From: JBBQXY01 sp051004815
GTDB taxonomy: Bacteria > Chloroflexota > Ktedonobacteria > Ktedonobacterales > Ktedonobacteraceae
Length of the DNA stretch: 64,000 bases
Assembly (NCBI GenBank): GCA_051004815.1
Contig: JBPCJY010000245.1
Span: forward strand, 12,030 to 76,029
Direction: 5' to 3'
Part shown: piece after piece, positions 16,058 through 24,320 of the stretch
Layout of the letters: every line of letters begins with the position of its first letter
Position numbering within the stretch: the stretch's first letter is position 1
Program-made: the position numbers and the translations under genes
Notes under the pieces: model-generated
The model's database searches: none
Told to the model about the DNA's origin: nothing
The model's input: only the letters and a program-made list of their open reading frames with translations

Positions 16058-19000
16058 CTATTGCCATGCGCCAGTGGCAGTCAACCAATCCAGGATTGTT
16101 TCTGGCATATGCGATACGGCATCCTGGCGTTGGGAACAATGCGGCAGAGTATGTAACACGGTAGCACCATACTCTTTCGAGATGACACGTCGATCAAATA
16201 ACACCACGGCATTACGCTTATTTTCGCTCCATACCAAACGATTGAGGCCGCGGCGTAGGCGCAACGAGGCGACAGGGATCGTCAATTGATGTAGTTGATC
16301 GGAATACAATTCGGCACGAGCCGCGATGGGTGGATCATTCAGCACTGGCATGGGCAGACGGGTAATGACAGTGCAGGTCGGGACATGTTTGATCTCACCA
16401 ATCGTATCCCAGAAATTCCCGGTTCCCAGGGCAATGACGCGTTCCTGCTGAGAGAATATATTCCAGAGCTGGCGTGGCGAACCATCAACTCCCTGGCCCA
16501 CCACCAGGATACCGCGTCCCTCAAGGATAGGTTTAATCGCGGCATACGAGCTGCGTAAAGCGGCATGAGAGGTGTAGAGGACGAGCATTTGCCCTTCTAA
16601 CGCCGTGGCGAGTTGTACCAACGCCTCGTCCAGGTGACGCTGGTATTGCGGCATATTTGGCTCCGGCACATCGTTAGGCACGTAAAGCAGGGTTTGCTCT
16701 GAATGTTCGGTGACGACAGATAAGGCCGGACAAGCATCGTTCTCCAGGCCAAAACGTCCACGAGCAAACGAGAAATTGCTGTCAACCGCGAGCGAAGCAC
16801 CCACAAAAATATTACTGGTATCTGTTTGTAGCAAGGTACGGCGCAACAACGAAGGGATTTGTACCAATTGGGCATACAAAACAGGGGGAACACCACTCTC
16901 AGTGGGTTGTGCCGCACCAGCAGTGGCTTGCCTTTGTTGAGCAGATTGTTGCGCGAATGGTGGCGGGGAAGGTGGCATACGAAGCCAATAGACCATCTCA
17001 CTTTCACCTAGCCCGATGGCCTGCTGACCCAATCGTTTTTGCGCCGTTAATTGCTGGGCAATAGAGGCTAATTCAGTGGCAACTGAGTCATCATCACCCA
17101 AGCCCTGATCGAGTCGGTGTCGGCTGCGTTGTGTCGTCAGTATAATACGTTCTGCTTCATGGACAAGGTCAATGACAGCTTGCAAACGCTGCGAGACTTG
17201 TTGCCAGGCGCGTTCTACCTGCGTCCATGTACTCATATTGCGCGTCTGCCCGGTGAAACGCAGTGGTTGATCGGTCCGTTCATTGTTGCGCCCACCTCGC
17301 CCTTTGTCTCGCCCGGGGCCGCCAGAACCTTGCTGTAAAAACTCTTCCAACAACTGGCTAAAACTATCGAACAGGGTGTTCACAGCCAAACACGCGTGGT
17401 GCAACGTTTGCAGCCAGGTACGCATGCGTGCATCTATCTCTGCCTTACCCACCGTTGGCGTCGTCGAGAGACCGCCTGGACCATTCTCGCGTAAGGCGGG
17501 CGCGGCCAGGGCCAGCAAGCCCTGATAGTGCCCATCAGGCAGCTCTGTACCAATAGTGTTGAGCAAACTCAGCAGACGCGCCTGCTCTAGATCAGTGCCA
17601 CACCAGCGCACAACCTCATCTTCTAAGAGGTCGGCATCAAGAATGATGCGGCGATCAATGCCGCTCAGCAGCGAATGGGAACGCGTGAGGTCATCGAGCA
17701 AACCTGCATGGGTCGTGACCACCACTGTGGCTTGCTTGACACGCTCTTCAGCACGACGCACGAAACAGTAGCCCTTACGTTGATAGACACAGCGGTCATA
17801 CGCGGTGCCAGCATGCTCATCAGCCGATGGGATGCGCTCGACACCGGAAGAGATGCGTTGCCAGGCGGTGATTTCCTGCGGAAGCAAGGTCAGTTCGCTG
17901 CGCTCACCGGTCAGGGTTTGTTGTGCCCATAGGCCCAATTTAGCGAGACCACGAGCCTGCTCCGCGGTCAACTCTCCGCTGGTTCGTCGTAGCGCGGCCC
18001 CAAACCAACGATGGACACAGAGATACCCACCATGCTCGGCAAGATAGGCCACCGATAGGTTACACTTTAAAGCAGCTTGTAGGCGGGGTAGAATTTCCTC
18101 CTGTAATCGGCGTGCATTCTGTTGATTCGCACAGGCAATCACCAGGCGGTGCGAAGATTGAGCAGCAGCTAACCATTCTAAAGCGGGAAGCAGGGCGGGG
18201 GTGTAATCATCCCCACCGATAGTGACCTCCATCAATAATGCGCTGCGCTGCTCTAACGCTTCGCGCACGGCTAAATGGGCGGTCTGATATCCCATGGGGG
18301 CAACCTGCTCGGCCTGTTTAGTTTGTTCAGTCTGTTCCGGTATCACTTCAACCAGGGTTTGGATCTGCTCAAGTGCATTCAACATTGGAACGGTCGCTGA
18401 ATTTTCTGGTAGAGGAGCGGCATTCGCGTCAGCATCACTCTCTTTTGCGATGGCGAAAGAAAGAACGCGCGGGTCCATCCCTAGCTGAGCGGCAAAGCGG
18501 TCCCCCAAACTACCACGCGTAGGCATGCCGCGCAAACCGTCTTGCTCCTGACGATAGAGTAATTCCTGGCGAAAGAACGCCAATAGCGGCCAGCTACGTG
18601 GCGCATCCAGGCTAGCCAGGTCCTTCAACAAGGAAATGTCCACACGCTGTAAACGTTGGTGCAGAGCCAAAAATACATCCATCGCCAGGACGGTATCAAC
18701 CATTGCCCGGTGTCGTCCTGGGGCAATCGGTACGCCAAGAGCTTCCGCCACTTGCCCCAGGTTATAGCTCGGTAAGGACGGAAGGAGAACAGTGGCCAGT
18801 TCAAAGGTATCGACCAGAGGGTTGGTACGCACCAGTCCGCGACGACGGAGAAAGCCAACATCAAAGGGAATACTATGCCCAACAATGGGGTAATCGCCGA
18901 CAAAATGCTGTAAATTATGCGCGATAGCTTCAAAAGCGGGAGCGCCGGTGAGCTGCTGAGAGGTAATTCCGGTGAGTCGTTGCACGCGATAGGGAATAGA

Positions 19001-19150
19001 ACGCCCTGGGGCAACCAGTGTCTCAAATGTATCGAGTACGGTAGTGCCCTGGAATTTGATTGCCGCAACCTCAAGAATAGTATCTTGTTCCGCGTGCAAT
19101 CCTGTCGTTTCCAAATCAAGTGCCACGCGAATAGGTGGCTTCTTCGCCAT
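16058..19150 (-). CDS. DinG-like protein: active-looking DEDDh exonuclease fused to a degenerate helicase domain
   Basis: Residues 7-165 form a DnaQ-like 3'-5' exonuclease with all catalytic residues: Asp12 and Glu14 (LDLETTG), Asp97 (HSIPFDVGF), His147 and Asp152 (GRHRAMVDT). The remaining 850 residues follow the layout of the DinG/XPD helicase, but key motifs are replaced. The Walker A position (305-314) reads LLMEVTIGGD with no GKT/S; the DEAH position (503-507) reads ILDADL; SATL reads GASL (784-787); motif V reads GNFWDTIG; motif VI QxxGRxIR reads RRGLNRLVW (967-974). Only two Cys remain where the iron-sulphur cluster would be. Inference: a nuclease with a structural, ATPase-dead helicase body. 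S. aureus DinG is a known precedent for loss of helicase activity. It follows rdgB by 18 bases. Confidence 0.87.
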   Translation of the reverse strand: MAKKPPIRVALDLETTGLHAEQDTILEVAAIKFQGTTVLDTFETLVAPGRSIPYRVQRLTGITSQQLTGAPAFEAIAHNLQHFVGDYPIVGHSIPFDVGFLRRRGLVRTNPLVDTFELATVLLPSLPSYNLGQVAEALGVPIAPGRHRAMVDTVLAMDVFLALHQRLQRVDISLLKDLASLDAPRSWPLLAFFRQELLYRQEQDGLRGMPTRGSLGDRFAAQLGMDPRVLSFAIAKESDADANAAPLPENSATVPMLNALEQIQTLVEVIPEQTEQTKQAEQVAPMGYQTAHLAVREALEQRSALLMEVTIGGDDYTPALLPALEWLAAAQSSHRLVIACANQQNARRLQEEILPRLQAALKCNLSVAYLAEHGGYLCVHRWFGAALRRTSGELTAEQARGLAKLGLWAQQTLTGERSELTLLPQEITAWQRISSGVERIPSADEHAGTAYDRCVYQRKGYCFVRRAEERVKQATVVVTTHAGLLDDLTRSHSLLSGIDRRIILDADLLEDEVVRWCGTDLEQARLLSLLNTIGTELPDGHYQGLLALAAPALRENGPGGLSTTPTVGKAEIDARMRTWLQTLHHACLAVNTLFDSFSQLLEEFLQQGSGGPGRDKGRGGRNNERTDQPLRFTGQTRNMSTWTQVERAWQQVSQRLQAVIDLVHEAERIILTTQRSRHRLDQGLGDDDSVATELASIAQQLTAQKRLGQQAIGLGESEMVYWLRMPPSPPPFAQQSAQQRQATAGAAQPTESGVPPVLYAQLVQIPSLLRRTLLQTDTSNIFVGASLAVDSNFSFARGRFGLENDACPALSVVTEHSEQTLLYVPNDVPEPNMPQYQRHLDEALVQLATALEGQMLVLYTSHAALRSSYAAIKPILEGRGILVVGQGVDGSPRQLWNIFSQQERVIALGTGNFWDTIGEIKHVPTCTVITRLPMPVLNDPPIAARAELYSDQLHQLTIPVASLRLRRGLNRLVWSENKRNAVVLFDRRVISKEYGATVLHTLPHCSQRQDAVSHMPETILDWLTATGAWQ

Positions 19151-19168
19151 AAACTCCTGTTCCTTGTA

Positions 19169-19783
19169 CTATTCGTTAGAAGCAACCGACGGAGGCCAAT
19201 TGCTGAGGAGCGGGACCGCTAATTGTGCCGCTCGCCCACGATGACTGATGCTATTTTTCTGCTCGGCACTCAGCTCAGCGTTAGTCTTTCCCAGTGCAGG
19301 AACGAGAAAAATAGGGTCATACCCAAAGCCATGCTCTCCGCGTGGTTCCTCAGCTATTACGCCTTCCATGGTACCTTCCACCGTGCGACAGTAGCCAGAT
19401 GGTTCAGCTATAGTAATAGCACAACGGAAACGAGCAGTACGTTGTGCTGCTGGCAAGCCATGCAGTTGCTCCAGGATCAAACGGAAACGTTCCGCGTAGG
19501 TCGCATCTTTGCCCGCGAAACGGGCAGAATACACGCCCGGAGCACCACCCATTGCGTCTATCTCCAGGCCCGAATCGTCCGCGAGAGAGAGTATCCCAGA
19601 GGCCCGTGCATACGCCAAGGCTTTCAGTTCCGCATTTTCAACAAAGGTTGTGCCGGTTTCCTCAACATCCATAGCCAACTGTATATCGTGGAGAGACAGG
19701 AGCCTGAAAGGTATGCCAGAAAAGATAGCGCGGTACTCTTGCAGCTTATGGGTGTTGGATGTTGCCAACAATAAGTTGCGCAT
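19169..19783 (-). CDS. rdgB: XTP/dITP (non-canonical purine NTP) pyrophosphatase, RdgB/HAM1 family
   Basis: Hydrolyses dITP and XTP to monophosphates, cleaning the nucleotide pool. Motifs: LLATSNTHKLQEY at the start, SLADDSGLEIDAMGGAPGVYSARFAG, and HGFGYDPIFLVP with SHRGRA near the end. Length 204 is normal. It is directly upstream of the DinG-like exonuclease gene with 18 bases between; a pool-sanitising enzyme beside a DNA exonuclease is consistent with DNA-quality functions. 19784-20078 (about 295 bases) upstream holds no gene or clear signal. Confidence 0.94.
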   Translation of the reverse strand: MRNLLLATSNTHKLQEYRAIFSGIPFRLLSLHDIQLAMDVEETGTTFVENAELKALAYARASGILSLADDSGLEIDAMGGAPGVYSARFAGKDATYAERFRLILEQLHGLPAAQRTARFRCAITIAEPSGYCRTVEGTMEGVIAEEPRGEHGFGYDPIFLVPALGKTNAELSAEQKNSISHRGRAAQLAVPLLSNWPPSVASNE

Positions 19784-20078
19784 AATTTCTCTTTATAGAG
19801 GTCGCTGCCCTACAAAATAGTATCGTGACAAGACGATAAAACGGATAAGACAGGTAAGACGGGCAGAAACCTAACTTCAACTAAGGCGGGCAACGCTAAA
19901 GATAGGCCCGCACTCATACCACACCTCATTACTGGCTCTCATCTTACCATACCGTAGGAAAGTTGTCGAGATAAATGCAGTACCTTTGGCCCAATTTGTT
20001 TCCATTACCGACGCTTTTGGAGTAATGACGTTTCAGCAACGAGCATAGCAAATTTCGCATCCACTCTCGTCTGGCAAG

Positions 20079-20495
20079 CTAGTTGAGTAGCTCGGCGAAA
20101 ATGTCCAGTAAATCGTTGAGATCGAAGGGTTTCCGCAGAAGATAGATACCACGAGAACGCAGTTTTTCAAATGGCAAGGTTGAACTGGCACTGATCAATA
20201 CAGTTGGCACACCACGCATCGTCTCGATCTCTTGTAAGCGGTCATAGAGGTCTAGCCCGTGCATACTGGGCAACATATAATCAAGCAGCAAGAGCGAAGG
20301 CCGCACAAAGGAAGCCGCGTTCAAAGCTAGTTCGCTCTCCGCAATCCACAGTGCTTTATAATCTGTCTGGTCTACAATGATCTGTTGTAAGACCTCGCCG
20401 ATATCGCGATCATCATCAACGATCAAAATCACTTTATCGCTTTTTTCATTTGTTTCATTTGCAGGCAAAGCTTGTTGTATATCCTCACTCGACAT
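20079..20495 (-). CDS. Stand-alone receiver-domain response regulator
   Basis: A single CheY-like domain: acidic pocket VDDDRDIG, phospho-acceptor Asp in LLLLDYMLP, Ser/Thr in VLISASS, and Lys in LRKPFD. No output domain, so it acts by protein contacts or as a phosphate relay. No cognate kinase lies beside it. The upstream gene on the same strand (20574-21152) is 78 bases away and may be co-transcribed. Confidence 0.9.
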   Translation of the reverse strand: MSSEDIQQALPANETNEKSDKVILIVDDDRDIGEVLQQIIVDQTDYKALWIAESELALNAASFVRPSLLLLDYMLPSMHGLDLYDRLQEIETMRGVPTVLISASSTLPFEKLRSRGIYLLRKPFDLNDLLDIFAELLN

Positions 20496-20573
20496 AGCAA
20501 TACGTCCTCCTTCATAACCCGTCTTATTTACAGTAATTACGAAAGAGGCAGGTATATCGGAGACGGATAGTAC

Positions 20574-21152
20574 TTATAGCCTAGTAGCTGCCTGTTCGCG
20601 TTCGATAGAGGTATAGCATTGGCGCAGGTATTCTTCCAATTTCGCCCAATCGCTGGCCGGGTCTAGCGATGTTTTGCTGGTAATTAGATCAACGGTATTC
20701 ATGGCCAGGACGCGCAACTCCGCTGACGCCAGTGCCTGGGCCGGGGTAATACCAAAAATGGCACTGTGTAAATCCGCCATCGTCTGAATGAGTTCGGTTT
20801 TATCTTCCTTCCCAGAGAGGTCGCGATGGACAACAAAGTATTGCAGTTCCAGAGTCGCAACGCGCTCCACGTCAAAGTGCAAACGAGAGTAACGCTGGGC
20901 GATACGATAAAACTTGCGCAGATAGGTCAATACGTCCTGCACATTATGATCGATAGGTACCCATGCAACCGAGGCGCGTGTGGTGTAATATCCTGCCAGG
21001 AGTGACAGCGGAAAAGGGATATGAAACTGTTCCTGGCACAGTGCCACAATCAAGCGCAGAACTTTTAGCCAGTTATGCTCATAGTAGGCACGCCACCCGA
21101 CAGCCTCAAAGTACGCTACGCGTGCGGGCTTCAAACGATATGACGCGGACAT
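20574..21152 (-). CDS. Conserved-looking protein of unknown function
   Basis: 192 residues, mostly helical by composition, no membrane segment or signal peptide. It begins MSASYRLKPARVAYFEAVGW and contains several aromatic-rich stretches (FYRIAQRYSRLHFDVERV, FVVHRDLSGKEDK). The start is set by GGAGGT 5 bases upstream; a longer frame begins 11 codons earlier. The only context is the receiver protein downstream on the same strand, suggesting a signalling partner, which is inference. Confidence 0.65.
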   Translation of the reverse strand: MSASYRLKPARVAYFEAVGWRAYYEHNWLKVLRLIVALCQEQFHIPFPLSLLAGYYTTRASVAWVPIDHNVQDVLTYLRKFYRIAQRYSRLHFDVERVATLELQYFVVHRDLSGKEDKTELIQTMADLHSAIFGITPAQALASAELRVLAMNTVDLITSKTSLDPASDWAKLEEYLRQCYTSIEREQAATRL

Positions 21153-21416
21153 GGGATACCTCCGTCTCACAAATAAATAATTCATTGTGTTACCCCTCCT
21201 CTTTGAGATTTTTATAAGATACGGATAACAATGGGGAAGAGATTACTGTCGCTCCATTATATTGCACGACCTCAAGTTCGCTGCTTCAAAATAGAAACTT
21301 CCCAGGGGAGTTAATCGTGCCTTAGTTGAAAAGATATTACGCAAACGTAGTCTTTGGCATTCGAGCCATGTTCATTATGCAGTCAAAACGAGCACATACG
21401 AGAAAGGAATCCATGC

Positions 21417-21725
21417 ATGGGCAAATTTATACGAACACTCCTTCTGGGCGTGGGCATTGGTCTACTGATCGCGCCTAAGCGCGGCGAAGAGATGCGCCAA
21501 CTGTTGACGGACCGTTTCCAGCAACTAGGAAACTCCTTTGCAGGAAATAGTCAGCAGAGCCAATCCAGCAGTCAATCCACCTCTAGTGAGAACACGACGG
21601 AAGCGCGTCAGTTGAAACACGTTGCGGAAGCAGCGGAGGAACATTCGATGATGTACACGCCGCCGACGGCGAACTATGAACCAGCCTACCCTGAGTATGT
21701 CAACCCTGAGCAGAAGCCCAGCTAA
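21417..21725 (+). CDS. YtxH-domain-like small protein
   Basis: 102 residues. The N-terminus (MGKFIRTLLLGVGIGLLIAP, then KRGEEMRQLL) matches the short membrane-anchored YtxH pattern: a glycine-rich hydrophobic helix then APxxGxE. The rest is Gln/Ser-rich and disordered. YtxH proteins are general-stress-associated and of unknown mechanism. The start ATG at 21417 has AAAGGA upstream. A strong hairpin follows. Confidence 0.78.
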   Translation: MGKFIRTLLLGVGIGLLIAPKRGEEMRQLLTDRFQQLGNSFAGNSQQSQSSSQSTSSENTTEARQLKHVAEAAEEHSMMYTPPTANYEPAYPEYVNPEQKPS

Positions 21726-21740
21726 TAGTTGCTTTATTCT

Positions 21741-21797
21741 GAGAAGCCAGGTGGGGAACATGCGGCCATGGTCGCCATGTTCCCCACCTGGCTTCTC
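21741..21797 (+). terminator. Long hairpin after the YtxH-like gene
   Basis: A perfect 22-bp inverted repeat (arms 21741-21762 and 21776-21797, GAGAAGCCAGGTGGGGAACA then TG) begins 15 bases after the stop codon. No U-run follows, so it may act as an RNA-stabilising hairpin or weak terminator. Confidence 0.65.
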
Positions 21798-21830
21798 TGC
21801 TGGGTTGAGGTTAGTGCTGCCAAAAAATGC

Positions 21831-21859
21831 TTGACAGAAGTGAGGATGGACGGTATAAT
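21831..21859 (+). promoter_or_regulatory. Consensus promoter of tRNA-Thr
   Basis: Exact consensus TTGACA (21831-21836), 17-base spacer, exact TATAAT (21854-21859), with the tRNA starting 20 bases after the -10 box. Confidence 0.88.
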
Positions 21860-21879
21860 CGTTTTGTTGTAGGGACTAA

Positions 21880-21951
21880 GCCGGTGTAGCTCAGTGGTAG
21901 AGCAAACGCTTCGTAAGTGTTAGGTCGCGGGTTCGAATCCCATCACCGGCT
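21880..21951 (+). tRNA. tRNA-Thr (anticodon CGT)
   Basis: Acceptor arms GCCGGTG and CACCGGC, D arm TAGCTCAGTGGTAGAGCA, anticodon stem AACGC/GTGTT with loop TTCGTAA (anticodon CGT), and T arm with GGTTCGAATCC. CCA is not encoded. A TTTTTT run at 21953-21958 ends the transcript. Confidence 0.95.
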
Positions 21952-22057
21952 CTTTTTTATTCTACAGATGACAGCACTTCTTCCCAATTATTAGTCTCAT
22001 GCATTTCTCTCCAATGACGCTTGGCGTGACAGTTCACACATACTACATCGCATTTTT

Positions 22058-23815
22058 CTATTTCATCCCCTTTCTCACCCCCGTGAAGGTAAAAAATGTA
22101 TTCGCACGAATGTTGTTTGGGTGGTGGGAAAGTGTAGTGTGGTGGGGAAGATAGATATCGTAGCCATCGAAGGTGAGATGCTGAAACGGGATCGTTGGTG
22201 GCGCGGCCTTGCCTGTAAAAGTTGTGGGTGGGGGAGAGCCAACATATAATACATAGGCGGCATAAGGATCGGCCTTCACGATACTGGCGTAAGAGGTATA
22301 GCGATTAAAGCCGACTTGCCCTTGTGTGTCGATGACAGCACAAATGATCTTTTCGTCGCTTTGGAAGATGACGCGGTCACATGTCCAGTAATCGGAGTAG
22401 ATACGGGTGGCACCGATATGCAAGAGGTCATGAATCAAAGTGTCTTGCTGCCGTTGCGCAGCCTGGGCAGCTGGTAATTCATCAAAGATGCGTATGGTTC
22501 CGGTAAGAAAAACGAGCGCAATCAGGAGGAGCAGTACACCTTTGGCTACTACGATAATCCTGGCGGGTTTTGTGGTAGTCCGGGTATCAAGCCAAAGCGG
22601 TGAGAGCACGGCAGGGATGACAATCAGTAAACCGACCAGGTAGCGGGCAATACTCTGCGGGAATAGGGCTGCATTGGGGCTGATGGCATACAGGAACATG
22701 GCAAGTCCTGCACTGCCCAGCAGCATAAGGCGAGCAAAATGGCGCATAAATGACTGTCGCTCTTCAGACGGCATGGGTCTGGTAGCAATGTGAGAGCGTA
22801 GTTTCCAGAGGGCAGCGAGTGCAACGAATATAGCAATTGCCCATAATAGCGTATAACTCAGTCCCCAACTCGCGTACTCTACGGTGCAACGGAAAGGATG
22901 TGGGCCTGCAAAACCGATATTTCTCCCACTTATCACGGAACAGGTAGGATTCACACTTGTAATGATGGGTAAGCTTACGAGAAATGCTCCCTTTACCTGA
23001 CTGATAACTGGAAAATGATACACTTTAGCCGCGTCATGGATGGCTAGAAGCACTGATAAAGAGTCTTGTCCCGGCAGTGCCGTGAAATTGTAGAGGAGCA
23101 GCGGGAAGGCACCAATGATGAAACCTATCACAAGACAAGGTAAGGCCCATGTCCGCCACTCGCGCCAATAACCCACAATGAGCAAAATTCCTGCCATTAG
23201 CACAAATGGCATCAGCAATAGGTCACTCCAGAGTCCTAATCCTGCTGCTAAGCCCCAACAACCAAACATAATAGAACGCCGCCATTGGCTACCGTGCGTT
23301 GTTGGGCGGTTGAGCGTTAGTGCAAGCCAGGAGGCAATCAAGAAGAGCAGCGTGCCAAAAAGCAGCGTCTCAGGATAGCCGCCGTAAGCATAGAGTTCCA
23401 CCTTCAAGGTGCCATCCGCGCCAAGGCTGAGCAAAATGAGTGTAGCCAAGGCTAAATTTTTCGAGTAGAGCAGACTCGTCAAAAGATATATACTGATCAG
23501 GAAGAGCACGAAGATGATGATGAGACCGAGCCGTAACGTGAATGTTGAAGCTCCAAATAGATGAAAGAGTCCTGCACCCAAGAACGCTTCTAAGGAACCC
23601 ATGTAGTTTTGGCCATACATAAAGGTCGGATGCTCTCCACTCTGCGCGATATGCAATGCCATTAAACCCATGGTACTCTCATCGCTGTTAGTCACAGGCC
23701 AATTCTGACTGATAATGATGAGGCGCAGTAATACGCCTATCGCGATGATAACCAGCGCAGTCCACTCATGTATCCCTATTTTTACCAGTTTGAGGATTTT
23801 GTTATGCTTCAACAT
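22058..23815 (-). CDS. Polytopic membrane glycosyltransferase-like protein (GT39/PMT-like fold)
   Basis: 585 residues with about 11-12 hydrophobic helices. After the first helix, the loop NSDESTMGLMALHIAQSG carries acidic residues at the position used by GT-C glycosyltransferases, followed by FMYGQNYMGSLEAFLGAGLF, typical of the ArnT/PMT (GT39) group. A soluble C-terminal domain follows the last helix. These enzymes transfer a sugar from a lipid-phosphate donor on the outer face of the membrane. Donor and acceptor are unknown and no glycan cluster surrounds it. The neighbouring interval 23816-24320 holds a candidate promoter and short peptide frame only. Confidence 0.75.
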   Translation of the reverse strand: MLKHNKILKLVKIGIHEWTALVIIAIGVLLRLIIISQNWPVTNSDESTMGLMALHIAQSGEHPTFMYGQNYMGSLEAFLGAGLFHLFGASTFTLRLGLIIIFVLFLISIYLLTSLLYSKNLALATLILLSLGADGTLKVELYAYGGYPETLLFGTLLFLIASWLALTLNRPTTHGSQWRRSIMFGCWGLAAGLGLWSDLLLMPFVLMAGILLIVGYWREWRTWALPCLVIGFIIGAFPLLLYNFTALPGQDSLSVLLAIHDAAKVYHFPVISQVKGAFLVSLPIITSVNPTCSVISGRNIGFAGPHPFRCTVEYASWGLSYTLLWAIAIFVALAALWKLRSHIATRPMPSEERQSFMRHFARLMLLGSAGLAMFLYAISPNAALFPQSIARYLVGLLIVIPAVLSPLWLDTRTTTKPARIIVVAKGVLLLLIALVFLTGTIRIFDELPAAQAAQRQQDTLIHDLLHIGATRIYSDYWTCDRVIFQSDEKIICAVIDTQGQVGFNRYTSYASIVKADPYAAYVLYVGSPPPTTFTGKAAPPTIPFQHLTFDGYDIYLPHHTTLSHHPNNIRANTFFTFTGVRKGMK

Positions 23816-23948
23816 CTTCTCACATACTTCCCATCATTCTATACAATTGTCCAGATGTACTTCTCTCTATAGGTAATTATACTTAACGATGGTAAGATAG
23901 CAGATGGTTGCCTATGATGCAATGTATTGGGTATTTTTGTTGTTTGCT

Positions 23949-23991
23949 TACCACAATTTGACTTGACGCTCTCTCGCGCTTGTGGTAATGT
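23949..23991 (+). promoter_or_regulatory. Candidate promoter with flanking inverted repeat, upstream of the MFS gene
   Basis: TTGACG (23963-23968), a 17-base spacer and TAATGT (23986-23991) read rightward. An 8-bp inverted repeat TACCACAA / TTGTGGTA (23949-23956, 23980-23987) brackets the -35 box and touches the -10, as a repressor site would. Confidence 0.45.
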
Positions 23992-24039
23992 TTTTGTACG
24001 GATAAGAGTTTTATTATGCAAGAGTAGGAGGTGGCCCAG

Positions 24040-24081
24040 TTGGCTACCCTCATCATTTTGCACTCGAACAGTGTGGTTTAG
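24040..24081 (+). CDS. Possible 13-residue leader peptide
   Basis: AGGAGGT at 24026-24032 is followed after 7 bases by a TTG-started frame MATLIILHSNSVV and TAG. Nothing else nearby explains such a strong ribosome binding site. It lies about 240 bases before an MFS exporter gene; drug-efflux genes are sometimes controlled by leader-peptide attenuation. A three-codon frame (ATG CAA GAG TAG) sits just before the Shine-Dalgarno. Speculative. Confidence 0.3.
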   Translation: MATLIILHSNSVV

Positions 24082-24320
24082 CTGGTTTGAGTGCATGCAT
24101 CCTAACGCAATAGGATTTTAGATAGAGAGTGACGTCATTGCAGTGGCTTGACGCTTGTTTGCTCTATCGCTGTATGTTTGCAACTAACGTTTCTCGGCGA
24201 GCTTACTACTCAACTGGCTCCATAGCTTCTTGCCTTCCACACTGCCTCCACAACGATCTTCTTTCAACAACAGTCTTTTTTATGCTGCCGTGAGCCTATT
24301 ATAAAAATGATAGCGGCGTC

